Below are positions 1 to 10,702 of a DNA stretch of 64,000 bases, piece after piece. The notes under the pieces were generated by a model that did not search any database, was not told where the DNA came from, and saw only the letters and a list, made by a program, of their open reading frames with translations. The stretch lies in NCBI RefSeq assembly GCF_033001325.1, contig NZ_CP133111.1, positions 5,929,153 through 5,993,152 on the forward strand, given 5' to 3'. The stretch is from Rhodopseudomonas sp. BAL398 (lineage in GTDB: Bacteria > Pseudomonadota > Alphaproteobacteria > Rhizobiales > Xanthobacteraceae). A program made the position numbers and the translations under genes. Each line of letters begins with the position of its first letter. Positions within the stretch are counted from its first letter, which is position 1.

Positions 1-15
1 GGTCTGACACTGCGG

Positions 16-196
16 TCTATCGGGTGCGGGGGAGGACCTCCGCACCAGCTAGGCGCAGCCGATACCACGAAACAAATCTACCGGATGCGGGCTTGATTCC
101 CGCACCCGGTAGGAGAGTAGACAACGAGAAGCTAAGTCCACCGATTGCGGGGCTTGACCCCCCGCACTGGCAGGCGAAGCGCATCACGAGACTAAA
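16..196 (+). repeat. Three tandem 60-bp hairpin units, possible structured RNA or leader
   Basis: Three imperfect units begin near 16, 77 and 137 (period 60-61). Each starts TCTAtCGG, TCTAcCGG or TCCAcCGA and holds a GC-rich hairpin with arms TGCGGG/CCCGCA or close variants. The second unit extends to a longer stem, CTACCGG at 78-84 pairing with CCGGTAG at 106-112. The array runs straight into an intrinsic terminator and lies just upstream of the oxalate genes. I do not recognise a named RNA family. It could be an attenuating leader, a free small RNA, or the tail of a transcript starting left of the window. Strand is assigned only from the terminator orientation. Confidence 0.5.
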
Positions 197-198
197 AA

Positions 199-225
199 AA
201 CACCTCTTGGGGAGGTGTCCTTTCT
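199..225 (+). terminator. Intrinsic terminator after the hairpin array
   Basis: A 7-bp stem ACACCTC/GAGGTGT with loop TTGGG is preceded by an A-run and followed by CCTTTCT. It lies about 110 bases before the exchanger start codon. It either ends the upstream RNA or works as a conditional terminator. Confidence 0.7.
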
Positions 226-338
226 AACCCCAGTTCACCAAGATCAATCAGAACCAGCGGACTACACCGTCGGCAATGACGCCTCGCGATGTCACGAGTT
301 CGCCGTCCCGGCAGACCGCTTTCAAGAGGGCTACCCAC

Positions 339-1640
339 ATGAAGAATATAGCGCCAGACGACTCGGCACAACCAAATAATGTGAGATGGCTATATCTGAG
401 CCTATCGATCATCTGCATGATCATGATCGCTAATCTGCAATATGGATGGTCGGTCTTCGTCGCGCCAATGCAGCACGCTCATAACTGGGCGGTTACCAGC
501 ATCCAGGTCGCTTTCACCATCTTCGTCGCATTGGAAACCTGGGCAACGCCGGTCAATGCATTGATCTGCGATCGGATCGGGCCACGCTTCGGGCCCCGCC
601 TCGTGATGGGAGCCGGTGGCATTCTGGTCGCGGCCGGTTGGGTGCTGGACGCCTATACCTCGTCGCTCACGGCCCTGTATATCGGTGGTGCGTTGACCGG
701 TTTCGGCGCCGGCGCGATCTACTGCGTCTCGGTCGGAACCGCGGTTAAATGGTTCCCCGATCGCCGCGGTCTGGCGACGGGTCTGGTTGCCGCCGGCTTC
801 GGTGCCGGTGCCGCGCTGACCATCATTCCGATCAAGATGCACATTGCGGCCTACGGTTACGAATCGGCATTCCTGCTGTTCGGGTTGATTCAGGGCGGTG
901 TTGTCCTGGTTGCCTCGCAGTTCATCCGCCATCCTAATCCCGGCGAAGTGAAAGCAGTGGCCGGCGGCGCATCGAAGCAGTCTCTCCGCAGCTACACTTC
1001 CAAGGAAGTGCTTGGCAGCTGGGTGTTCTGGGTTCTGTATGTCTGTGACGTGTTGATGTGTGCCGGCGGCCTGGTGGTCACCGCGAATCTGGTGTCGATC
1101 GCAAACTCGCACAACATCTCCACCGTGATGATCTTGGGTGTCGCCACGCTTTCCCTGGCGCTGGTGTTTGCCAACGTCATGAACGGTGTCGCAAGGCCGC
1201 TGTTCGGCTGGATCGCCGATCAAATCGGCCTGCCCAAGACCATGATGATCGGCTTCAGCCTTGGTGCCGTGGCGTATTTCTGCCTCTTCATGTTCGGTGG
1301 GATCCCGGCGGCATTCGTTCTCTGCACCGGTCTGGTGTTCTTCTGCTGGGGCAATATTTTCAGCCTGTTCCCGGCGATGTGCACGAACCTGTTCGGAACG
1401 AAGTACGCCACCACCAACGCGTCGCTGCTCTATACGGCGAAGGGAACCGCTGCGCTTCTGGTGCCGCTTGCTTCCATCGTCACCCGGATCACCGGAAGTT
1501 GGGACAGCGTGTTGTTGGTGGCAACCGTCATCAACGTGATCGCGGTGTTCGTCGTGGGACTGATCCTCACCCCGGCGGCGAAGAAGTTCCAGTCGGACGA
1601 AGTCGCAGCCGATGCGGCTCTCGTCGCCAAGGTAGCCTGA
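339..1640 (+). CDS. oxlT: MFS transporter of the oxalate/formate antiporter (OFA) family
   Basis: A 433-residue polytopic membrane protein with the usual 12-helix MFS layout. The first helix follows about 25 polar residues, and the MFS loop motif is visible after helix 2 (CDRIGPRFGPR). The family exchanges divalent oxalate for formate across the inner membrane. The function here is inferred chiefly from adjacency to oxalyl-CoA decarboxylase and formyl-CoA transferase. The start at 339 is chosen because AAGAGGG lies 8 bases upstream; an in-frame ATG at 276 has no such site. Other OFA proteins carry different monocarboxylates, so the substrate is not proven by sequence alone. Confidence 0.8.
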   Translation: MKNIAPDDSAQPNNVRWLYLSLSIICMIMIANLQYGWSVFVAPMQHAHNWAVTSIQVAFTIFVALETWATPVNALICDRIGPRFGPRLVMGAGGILVAAGWVLDAYTSSLTALYIGGALTGFGAGAIYCVSVGTAVKWFPDRRGLATGLVAAGFGAGAALTIIPIKMHIAAYGYESAFLLFGLIQGGVVLVASQFIRHPNPGEVKAVAGGASKQSLRSYTSKEVLGSWVFWVLYVCDVLMCAGGLVVTANLVSIANSHNISTVMILGVATLSLALVFANVMNGVARPLFGWIADQIGLPKTMMIGFSLGAVAYFCLFMFGGIPAAFVLCTGLVFFCWGNIFSLFPAMCTNLFGTKYATTNASLLYTAKGTAALLVPLASIVTRITGSWDSVLLVATVINVIAVFVVGLILTPAAKKFQSDEVAADAALVAKVA

Positions 1641-1779
1641 CAGGAAAGCCGCTCCTACCGCCGGGCGGTGCAGCTATCCACTAATCGGAAAGTTGCATCG
1701 CCTGGCGCCGACTCCACCCCTCCAAGACTCCCGTAATGGGCAACAACGCCCCTCCGGAAAGAACCAAGGAACTTACACT

Positions 1780-3504
1780 ATGGATAAGCAAGTCGAACTA
1801 TCCTCGGAGACGCAAGAACTCACAGACGGCTTCCACCTGGTCATCGCTGCGCTGAAACTGAACGGTCTCAATACGATCTATAACGTTCCGGGCATCCCGA
1901 TGACCGATCTGCTCAGATTGGCCCAGGCCGAGGGAATGCGGGTGATCTCGTTCCGCCACGAGTCGAATGCTGGCAACGCCGCCGCGATCGCCGGTTTCAT
2001 GACCAAGGCGCCTGGCGTGTGCATGACCGTCTCGGCACCGGGCTTCCTGAACGGTCTGGTCGCGCTCGCGAATGCCACCGTCAACTGCTTCCCGATGATC
2101 CTGATCAGCGGATCCTCGGAGCGCGAGGTCGTCGACCTTCAGCAGGGTGACTATGAGGAGATGGATCAGCTCGCCATCGCCAAACCGCTGTGCAAGGCCG
2201 CCTACCGCGTGCTGCACGCCGCCGATATCGGCATCGGCATCGCCCGCGCGATCCGCGCCGCCGTGTCCGGCCGTCCGGGCGGCGTTTATCTCGACTTTCC
2301 GGCGAAGCTGTTCGGCCAGGTGATGGACGCAGCTGCCGGGCAAGCCTCGCTGGTCAAGGTGATCGACCCGGCTCCCGAGCAGATCCCCGCGCCATCCGCG
2401 GTGCAGCGCGCCCTGGATGTGTTGCGCGGCGCCAAGCGCCCGCTGATCATTCTCGGCAAGGGCGCTGCTTATGCCCAGGCCGACGACGACATCCGTGCGC
2501 TGGTCGAAACCAGCGGCATCCCCTACATTCCGATGAGCATGGCCAAGGGGCTGCTGCCCGACACCCATCCGCAGTGCGCCGCCGCTGCGCGTTCGACGGT
2601 GCTGCAAGAGAGCGATGTGGTGGTGCTGATAGGCGCCCGCCTCAACTGGCTGCTGTCGCACGGCAAGGGCAAGAGCTGGGGTACAGCGCCGAAGAAGTTC
2701 ATTCAGATCGACATCGAGCCGAAGGAAATGGACTCCAACGTCGAAATCGTCGCCCCCGTGGTCGGCGACATCGGATCCTGCGTTGCCGCCTTGCTGAAGG
2801 GCATGACCAAGGATTGGGCGCAGCCGCCGGCAGAGTGGACCGCCTCGATCAACGCCAAGAAGCAGACCAACATCGCCAAGATGGCTGCTCGTCTCGGCAA
2901 GAACTCGATCCCGATGGACTTCCACTCGGCGTTGAGCGTGCTGCGCGACGTTATCCGCGAACGCCCGGATGCGATCCTGGTGAATGAGGGCGCCAATACG
3001 CTCGATCAGGCGCGCGGCGTCGTGGACATGTATCAGCCGCGCAAGCGTCTGGATGTCGGCACCTGGGGTGTGATGGGCGTCGGCATGGGCTACGCCATTG
3101 CCGCCGCGGTCGAATCCGGCAAGCGGGTGCTGTGCATCGAGGGCGACAGCGCGTTCGGTTTCTCCAATGCGGAAATCGAGACCATCTGCCGTTACAACCT
3201 GCCGATCTGCGTCGTCGTGTTCAACAACGACGGCATCTATCGCGGCGACCATGTCAACGCGGGCGGCTTCAGCGATCCGGCGATCACCTCGTTCGTCAAG
3301 GGTGCGCGCTACGACAAGACCATCGAGGCGTTTGGTGGTGTTGGCGTCAACGTCACCACTCCCGATGAGTTGAAGCGTGCGGTCGACGAAGCGATGTCAT
3401 CCGGCAAGCCGACGCTGATCAACGCCGTTATCGACCCGGCAGCGGGCAGCGAAAGCGGCAACATCGGCAAGCTGAATCCCACGAGTGCTTTGAAGAAGAA
3501 GTAA
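1780..3504 (+). CDS. oxc: Oxalyl-CoA decarboxylase
   Basis: A 574-residue thiamin-diphosphate enzyme that converts oxalyl-CoA to formyl-CoA and CO2. It shows the three-domain architecture of the family. The N-terminal pyrimidine-binding domain has the conserved Glu61 (FRHESNAG). A central nucleotide-type domain follows, then a C-terminal diphosphate-binding domain with the GDSAFGFSNAE...NND metal/ThDP motif. Length matches known oxalyl-CoA decarboxylases (about 565-570). ATG 1780 is preceded by AAGGA at suitable distance; an upstream in-frame ATG at 1693 is not. The gene lies between the exchanger and the formate channel, so oxalate import, activation and decarboxylation are clustered. Confidence 0.95.
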   Translation: MDKQVELSSETQELTDGFHLVIAALKLNGLNTIYNVPGIPMTDLLRLAQAEGMRVISFRHESNAGNAAAIAGFMTKAPGVCMTVSAPGFLNGLVALANATVNCFPMILISGSSEREVVDLQQGDYEEMDQLAIAKPLCKAAYRVLHAADIGIGIARAIRAAVSGRPGGVYLDFPAKLFGQVMDAAAGQASLVKVIDPAPEQIPAPSAVQRALDVLRGAKRPLIILGKGAAYAQADDDIRALVETSGIPYIPMSMAKGLLPDTHPQCAAAARSTVLQESDVVVLIGARLNWLLSHGKGKSWGTAPKKFIQIDIEPKEMDSNVEIVAPVVGDIGSCVAALLKGMTKDWAQPPAEWTASINAKKQTNIAKMAARLGKNSIPMDFHSALSVLRDVIRERPDAILVNEGANTLDQARGVVDMYQPRKRLDVGTWGVMGVGMGYAIAAAVESGKRVLCIEGDSAFGFSNAEIETICRYNLPICVVVFNNDGIYRGDHVNAGGFSDPAITSFVKGARYDKTIEAFGGVGVNVTTPDELKRAVDEAMSSGKPTLINAVIDPAAGSESGNIGKLNPTSALKKK

Positions 3505-3511
3505 CCGCGGG

Positions 3512-3594
3512 TTGCCGGGGCGAAGGGTCCTCTCATGAGGGGAGCCGCACCCCGGCAGTTGCCGAGCGTCCTCCGCGTCACTGCGCGGAGGACG
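3512..3594 (+). terminator. Stem-loops between oxc and the formate channel gene
   Basis: Two structures follow the oxc stop. TGCCGGGG (3513-3520) pairs with CCCCGGCA (3550-3557) around an inner CCTC/GAGG hairpin. An 11-bp perfect stem then joins 3567-3577 to 3584-3594 with a 6-base loop. No T-run follows, so this may be a Rho-dependent or mRNA-stabilising structure, not a classic terminator. Confidence 0.45.
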
Positions 3595-3730
3595 ACTTCG
3601 CAGCTCGCAATCAATCATCGTACGGGTGCCAAAATAGTTCGATCATCATTCCAATCAACCTCCAATCATCCGGCGATCATTTGGAGGCTGTTCCCGCAAT
3701 CCATCGAATTCTTCCCGAAAGGACACGCCA

Positions 3731-4546
3731 GTGTTTGACCGTTCCCTCGTCGAAAAAGCCGCTCACATGGGAGGGGTGAAGATCAGCCTGCTGCGTGACG
3801 CGTCGCTTCGCTATTTTGTACGTTGCGTGCTGGCCGGGATGTATCTGTCGATCGTCGTATTCGTTTACTGGTCTCTCATCAACGATCTGGGTGCAACGCC
3901 CTACGGCAAGCTGCTTGGCTCCTTGTTCTTCGGTGTTGGTCTCGCGATGATCGTGCTGAGCCATACCGACCTGTTCACCAGCAATAATCTCTACCTTGCA
4001 ATTTCCTCTTACGAGGGCACCACCACGTGGCGATCGACCGCGGTCCTATGGGGTGTCTGCTACCTGGGAAATCTGGTCGGGGCGATCATCGTCGCTGGCC
4101 TGCTCTATGCCACCGGCATTCTCGACGCTCTGCCCGCCACTCACGCGCTGTATGTCGGCGCCCTCCATAAGACGCACGAAGCGGCGTCCGCTATTTTCTG
4201 GCGCGGCGTCCTGGCGAACTGGCTGGTGTGTCTGGCCGTGCGCCTGGCGTTCAGTTGTCGCGAGGAGATCGCAAAAATTGCCATCCTGATCCTGGTCGTG
4301 TTCATGTTCCTGTATCTCGGCGGCGAGCACTCGATCGCCAATATGGGGACGTTTACGACGGCTCTGCTGGGCAAGAGCGATCTGACCCTTGGCGGCGCGC
4401 TCTATAATGAACTATTCGCCACGCTTGGAAACATCGTCGGTGGCGTGCTGTTCATCGCTATTCCGTTTGCTTTCATCAACCCGGCTGCGCCGGAGGAGAT
4501 GCCCGAATCGGTGCCCGCCCAGCCGCTGAGCGACGTGCGGGCATGA
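3731..4546 (+). CDS. Formate/nitrite transporter (FNT) family channel
   Basis: A 271-residue membrane protein with six predicted helices and FNT signatures: HTDLFTSNN in the broken helix after TM2, RGVLANWLVCLAV in TM4, and GGEHSIANM with the conserved pore histidine in TM5. FocA-type channels pass formate and related monovalent acids, usually as pentamers. Start is GTG 3731 with AAAGGA 7 bases upstream. Placement between oxc and frc suggests it exports formate made by oxalate breakdown, in parallel with the antiporter. The stop overlaps the ATG of the next small reading frame (ATGA). Confidence 0.88.
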   Translation: MFDRSLVEKAAHMGGVKISLLRDASLRYFVRCVLAGMYLSIVVFVYWSLINDLGATPYGKLLGSLFFGVGLAMIVLSHTDLFTSNNLYLAISSYEGTTTWRSTAVLWGVCYLGNLVGAIIVAGLLYATGILDALPATHALYVGALHKTHEAASAIFWRGVLANWLVCLAVRLAFSCREEIAKIAILILVVFMFLYLGGEHSIANMGTFTTALLGKSDLTLGGALYNELFATLGNIVGGVLFIAIPFAFINPAAPEEMPESVPAQPLSDVRA

Positions 4547-4743
4547 ATGAACCTTTGGCAGAAAAGCAGTCGGATGGTCGCCAGTGCACTATCCGGCTGC
4601 GCGACGCGGAAGGAAAGATGGATCAGTTCAACCGGCCCTGAATATTCGAACTGCCCGACGACGCGATTGCGTTTGAGCAAATCGAAATCTGCGGCCGACG
4701 CGGTCGTACAGTCCCGGTGAACCGACGCCATTCAAGGTGGTGA
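4543..4743 (+). pseudogene. Small reading frame interrupted by an in-frame TGA
   Basis: ATG 4543 overlaps the channel stop codon as ATGA, a usual sign of translational coupling. The frame encodes 32 residues starting MNEPLAEKQSDG and stops at TGA 4639-4641. The same frame then stays open to 4743 and reads protein-like (IFELPDDAIAFEQIEICG). It could be a 66-residue gene broken by one stop, a true 32-residue peptide with fortuitous extension, or a read-through. I do not recognise a family and no selenocysteine element was identified. Confidence 0.35.
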
Positions 4744-4824
4744 TAGGCCTGATGGTGAATAACACGAACGGCAATATCGGAAACTTAAAACAGACGGTGC
4801 TTCTACGAAGGAAGGATGAGCACG

Positions 4825-6096
4825 ATGAGCAAACCACTCGATGGCGTCCGGATCCTAGACTTTACCCATGTCCAGTCCGGACCAACATGCACACAGCTAC
4901 TCGCCTGGTTCGGCGCTGATGTGATCAAGGTGGAGCGGCCCGGCTCCGGTGACATTACTCGCAGCCAGCTGCAGGACATCAAGGGCATCGACAGCCTGTA
5001 TTTCACCATGCTGAACGGCAACAAGCGTTCCATCACGATCGATGGTCGCGACGTGCACGGCAAGGCGGTGCTGGAAGGCCTGGTCAAGACCTGCGACGTG
5101 ATGGTGGAGAATTTCGCCCCGGGCGCACTCGACCGTATGGGCTTCAGCTGGGAACGCGTCCAGCAATTGAACCCGCGGATGATCCTGGCGTCCGTCAAGG
5201 GCTTCGGCCCAGGGCCCTATGTGGACTGCAAAGTCTATGAGAACGTCGCCCAATGCGCCGGCGGCGCCGCTTCGACCACGGGCTTCGATGACGGACCGCC
5301 GATGGTGACGGGCGCGCAGATCGGCGATTCAGGCACCGGGTTGCATCTGGCTCTGGGCATCGTTTGCGCGCTATATCATCGCAATGCGACCGGTATCGGC
5401 CAGAAGGTGGACGTGGCGATGCAGGACGGGGTGCTGAACCTCTGTCGTGTTAAGCTGCGTGACCAGCAACGCCTCGCACGTGGTCCGCTGACCGAATACC
5501 CGCAATATCCCGATGGGGTCTTCGGCGACGCGGTGCCCCGCGCCGGCAATGCCTCGGGCGGCGGCCAGCCCGGCGCGATCCTGAAGTGCAAGGGGTGGGA
5601 GAGTGATCCCAACGCGTATATCTACTTCATCGCCCAGGCGCCGGTGTGGGAGAAGATCTGCGACGTGATCGGGAAGCCGGAATGGAAGACCAATCCCGAC
5701 TACGCCAAGCCCAGCGCCCGGCTGCCGCGGCTGAAGGGGATCTTTGACGCGATCGAGACCTGGACCATGACCAAGACCAAGTTCGAGGCCATGGAGATCC
5801 TGGACAAATACGACATTCCCTGCGGGCCGATCCTGTCGATGAAGGAGCTGTCCGAGGATCCGTCGCTGCGGGCGACCGGCACGGTGGTCGAGGTTGATCA
5901 TCCGACCCGCGGCAAGTATCTGACGGTGGGCAACCCGATCAAACTGTCGAACCATGTTTCCGAAGTGAGGCGTTCGCCGCTGCTCGGCGAACACACCGAG
6001 GAGATCCTGCGCGAGGTCCTGGGATTCGAGGGCGCGACGCTCGCCGAATATTTGGCGTCGCCGGGGCTGGGCGGCGTTCAGCAGGCGGCGGAGTAA
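4825..6096 (+). CDS. frc: Formyl-CoA:oxalate CoA-transferase
   Basis: A 423-residue class III CoA-transferase that moves CoA from formyl-CoA to oxalate, feeding oxalyl-CoA decarboxylase. It aligns by eye along its whole length with Oxalobacter Frc. [18 protein letters not shown] is at the N terminus, the catalytic aspartate is Asp168 in [10 protein letters not shown], the glycine loop [10 protein letters not shown] is present, and the C terminus has [13 protein letters not shown] 4825 is preferred over ATG 4816 because the AAGGAAGGA ribosome site at 4808-4816 then has normal spacing. It is the last gene of the oxalate group. Confidence 0.95.
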   Translation: MSKPLDGVRILDFTHVQSGPTCTQLLAWFGADVIKVERPGSGDITRSQLQDIKGIDSLYFTMLNGNKRSITIDGRDVHGKAVLEGLVKTCDVMVENFAPGALDRMGFSWERVQQLNPRMILASVKGFGPGPYVDCKVYENVAQCAGGAASTTGFDDGPPMVTGAQIGDSGTGLHLALGIVCALYHRNATGIGQKVDVAMQDGVLNLCRVKLRDQQRLARGPLTEYPQYPDGVFGDAVPRAGNASGGGQPGAILKCKGWESDPNAYIYFIAQAPVWEKICDVIGKPEWKTNPDYAKPSARLPRLKGIFDAIETWTMTKTKFEAMEILDKYDIPCGPILSMKELSEDPSLRATGTVVEVDHPTRGKYLTVGNPIKLSNHVSEVRRSPLLGEHTEEILREVLGFEGATLAEYLASPGLGGVQQAAE

Positions 6097-6108
6097 GCTT
6101 CGACCAGG

Positions 6109-6136
6109 CGCGGCCGTTATCGCAACAACGGCCGCG
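6109..6136 (+). terminator. Hairpin after frc
   Basis: A 10-bp perfect stem CGCGGCCGTT/AACGGCCGCG with an 8-base loop lies 13 bases after the frc stop. There is no strong T-run, so termination is plausible but unproven. Confidence 0.5.
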
Positions 6137-6278
6137 GCTGGATTCGGATCGAGGACCTGATGATTGAGACGAGATGGAGCGTCGGAAGAGGCGTCGTTCC
6201 GGCAATAGCCGCGACCGTCGAATAATACGTAGGCGATCGGCGCACATCCGTGCGCCGCAAATCTGATGGAGTCCGACC

Positions 6279-6569
6279 ATGCCTGAGGTGACCGACAATG
6301 CGGCGCTGAGCCGCTACGAATTGGTGGAAGATGGCGGGACAGCCTTCGTTGCCTATGTGCGCCAGGGCGACCGCATGACGCTGACGCACACCGAGGTGCC
6401 AAAGGCGCTGGGCGGCCGCGGCATCGGTTCGACGCTGGCAATCGGCGTTCTTCAGAACATTCGCAGTCGCGGGCTGCGGATCGTGCCCGAATGCGAGTTC
6501 ATCGCGGGATTCATCAAGCGGCATCCCGAATTTGCCGATCTGGTTGTTGCGCCCGACGACGTTGCATGA
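6279..6569 (+). CDS. Small GNAT-fold N-acetyltransferase-like protein (NATD1/YjdJ type)
   Basis: 96 residues. The layout fits the short acetyltransferase family with a single beta-alpha core. The sequence MTLTHTEVPKALGGRGIGSTL contains the acetyl-CoA loop (pattern Q/RxxGxG/A, here LGGRGIGS), and the C terminus has PECEFIAGFIKRHPEF, where a Cys and His/Pro pattern is typical of the family. Substrates of these proteins are generally unknown. It follows the oxalate genes on the same strand, but 180 bases and a hairpin separate them, so it is probably a separate unit. Confidence 0.75.
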   Translation: MPEVTDNAALSRYELVEDGGTAFVAYVRQGDRMTLTHTEVPKALGGRGIGSTLAIGVLQNIRSRGLRIVPECEFIAGFIKRHPEFADLVVAPDDVA

Positions 6570-6638
6570 ATGCAATGAACCACTCGACCTTGATCGACCG
6601 TCCCGAACGGTTTCTATTTTCCATGCCGAGACACAATC

Positions 6639-7067
6639 ATGAGTTTTGATCCCGATCAGTTTGCCATCGCGTTGCTGACGTCAATGCCCGACGCCGTTGT
6701 CTATTCCGATGCCGAGGGGCTGATCCAGTTCTGGAACAAGGGCGCGGAGGTGATCTTTGGATACACCGCGGCGGAAGCTGTGGGGCAGTCGCTCGACATC
6801 ATCACGCCCGAGAACCTGCGCAAACGCCATTGGGACGGCTACGAGAAGACCATGAGCACCGGCGTGACACGTTACGGTGCGGGCGATCTTCTGGCGGTTC
6901 CGGCAATTCGCAAGGATGGATCGCGGCTTTCCACCGAGTTCACCATCGTACCATTCAAGGATGATTCCGGCCGGATGGTGGGGGTTGCCGCCATCATGCG
7001 CGACGTGACCAAGCGGTTTGATGAGATGCGGGCACTACGCAAGGCGGCCGCCGCCCGATCGACCTGA
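6639..7067 (+). CDS. Stand-alone PAS-domain protein
   Basis: 142 residues, essentially one PAS fold (about residues 10-125) with the characteristic core IQFWNKGAEVIFGYTAAEAVG and the PAC end DDSGRMVGVAAIMRDVT, followed by a short helical tail. No kinase, GGDEF or HTH domain is attached. PAS modules sense small ligands, redox state or light. With no output domain it would have to act through a partner. No cofactor-binding residue can be assigned. It is co-directional with the oxalate group and convergent with the MBL hydrolase gene. Confidence 0.75.
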   Translation: MSFDPDQFAIALLTSMPDAVVYSDAEGLIQFWNKGAEVIFGYTAAEAVGQSLDIITPENLRKRHWDGYEKTMSTGVTRYGAGDLLAVPAIRKDGSRLSTEFTIVPFKDDSGRMVGVAAIMRDVTKRFDEMRALRKAAAARST

Positions 7068-7213
7068 CCTTCAGCCAGCGATCGCGCGTCCAGTGCGCTG
7101 CCGGCGGATTTCCGGTTCAGCTCGGCGATCGCCGCGTGGCGCTTGAATTCGGCGCGCGACAGCGACCGCTGCATTCAACCTTCGGTCGAGACCTGGGATC
7201 GACCGCTCCGCCC

Positions 7214-8146
7214 TCACTCGAAAATATACGACGTCCCGACGCTGTTCAAAATGAACTGGCCAGGCATCGCTTCGGACAGGCTGTTGATGGCGCGCCATCC
7301 GGTGCAGTGCATCGGCACGATGTAATCCGGCTCCAGCAGGCGCATCTCCTCGATGGTCTCCTGGATTCTCGGCTCGAAGGCGGGGCCGGTGAGGTGAAAG
7401 CCGCCGACGATGGCGTGAACTTTCTCGATGCCGGTGATCTTTTGCGCATGGCGCACCGTGTTGATGATCCCCGCATGGGCGCAGCCGCTGATCACGACCA
7501 GACCCTTATCCTTGACGTCGAGGATGACAGCCTGATCGTCGTGGAATGGATCGCTGCGCCAGGTTCCGTCCACTTCGATCTGAGCGCCGGGAAATCCTGT
7601 TTCGAAAGCGTTGCTGCGTTCGATCTCACCCGACACGCCGACGAAATCTGAACACCAGCTCGACGGCGCTCGCAGGGCATGGATCTCGGCGCCGGCTTGC
7701 CGCAGGGCCTCGGAATCGACAACAGGCAGCGATGACCCTTGCTGGCCGGGAAATTTGCGTGGTTGAAACACGTCCGGATGGGCAATCACCGGACAGCCGC
7801 GCGGCGCATGACGGACCGCGTCCAGTAGGCCGCCGCAATGGTCGACGTGCCCGTGGCTCAGAATGATGGCCTCGGTCTGGCTCAGGTCCTGTCCATAGAC
7901 TTTCAGGTTGCGCAGGAAGGTGGCTGGCGTCAGCGCGGTATCCAGCAGGGCGGAATGCTTTTCTGAGCCCGCATCGATGTTGATCATCAGCGAAAGCCCA
8001 TGCTCTGCCACCGGGGTTAGCTGCCAGTCGACAGGGAGCGGCGGGCGATGCATGGGCGCGCGACTCTCCTGCAGAAACATGTCCAGGTAATTATCGACCA
8101 GGACCGTCAGGGTCACGCGGTCGGCCTTTCGGATGGTCATTTCCAT
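7214..8146 (-). CDS. MBL-fold metallo-hydrolase
   Basis: 310 residues. The metal-binding motif HGHVDHCGG lies in the N-terminal half (ILSHGHVDHCGGL), with later metal ligands likely in SGCAHAGI and the final VGGFHLTG / PMHCTG region. This order resembles archaeal/bacterial MBL proteins annotated as dihydropterin-aminobenzene phosphate synthase-like. That specific activity is not established for bacterial members, so only a hydrolase role is claimed. ATG 8146 has GGAGGG 8 bases upstream. It is monocistronic as far as can be seen. Confidence 0.8.
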   Translation of the reverse strand: MEMTIRKADRVTLTVLVDNYLDMFLQESRAPMHRPPLPVDWQLTPVAEHGLSLMINIDAGSEKHSALLDTALTPATFLRNLKVYGQDLSQTEAIILSHGHVDHCGGLLDAVRHAPRGCPVIAHPDVFQPRKFPGQQGSSLPVVDSEALRQAGAEIHALRAPSSWCSDFVGVSGEIERSNAFETGFPGAQIEVDGTWRSDPFHDDQAVILDVKDKGLVVISGCAHAGIINTVRHAQKITGIEKVHAIVGGFHLTGPAFEPRIQETIEEMRLLEPDYIVPMHCTGWRAINSLSEAMPGQFILNSVGTSYIFE

Positions 8147-8536
8147 GATGCCAGCCCTCCGGGCACCTGACTCGGTAAACCAATTAAGCTGTCCATTTGT
8201 CCAATCCTCTCGGTTCAGTTCTTTATGTGACGCTCATGAGGTTCCTGAATGCATCCGGCACGGCATTCGGCGACCGGATGTCGCCGCTCCCGGCGGAAGC
8301 TGGCTGTTCGCTCCAGCGCCGCCAGAGACGCGGGATCGAGAGCGAAGGAGAGTTTCGGTATACGGCGCTCACAGCCAGCTCCAGCTCGGTCAGGGCGTGC
8401 CTGCCGATGCCGGTCATGCTTGGCATTGTTTGGCAACTCGATCGGGGAGGTGCTACCAATGCGGGCATAGCCTCGTCTCAGGAATTGAGAAGAAGAAACC
8501 TACCAGTCTTCGCGTCGCGAACCGTGAGTTTGTGTC
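8147..8536. other. 390-bp stretch without a recognisable gene
   Basis: Lies between the MBL gene start and the thiC end. Several short open frames exist on both strands but none has a ribosome site plus recognisable protein pattern. It should contain the MBL promoter and the thi operon terminator, neither of which I can point to with confidence. Confidence 0.5.
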
Positions 8537-10486
<1,950 letters not shown>

Positions 10487-10529
10487 TTATGTTGTTATCG
10501 ATCGCATTCGCTTCGGTATTGCTATCGCT

Positions 10530-10700
10530 ACGTCAGGCGTCGCTTGCCGCACCGTGTCCCGGGCGCGGTGCAGCGCGCCGCGCCGCTCCGCAGAACCGGG
10601 CCCCCGGTTCTGCGCCCGAGACTACCGGGGCCCCGGCTCTGCAGCGCACTACGCCGCAAGGGCGGCGCACTGCGCTGCGTCCGGGGCACCGTTCATTCAT
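10530..10700. repeat. Palindromic intergenic repeat between thiE and thiC
   Basis: A compact block of inverted repeats: CAGAACCGGG/CCCGGTTCTG around 10601-10618, then GGCCCCGGCTCTGCAGCGC and the GCGCAGTGCGCCGCC / reverse-arm pair to about 10690. The GCAGAACCGGGGC / CGTCCGGGGCACC style is one I recall as a widespread repeat of the Bradyrhizobium-Rhodopseudomonas family. It may form a long hairpin in the thi mRNA. Confidence 0.6.
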
Positions 10701-10702
10701 CA

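Noticed and set aside
24..227. Open frame of 67 codons through the hairpin array
   Set aside because: It overlaps tandem hairpins and the terminator, has no ribosome site and an arbitrary composition.
8215..8468. Two minus-strand frames in the thiC-MBL gap
   Set aside because: Overlap each other in different frames and neither has protein-like character or a ribosome site.
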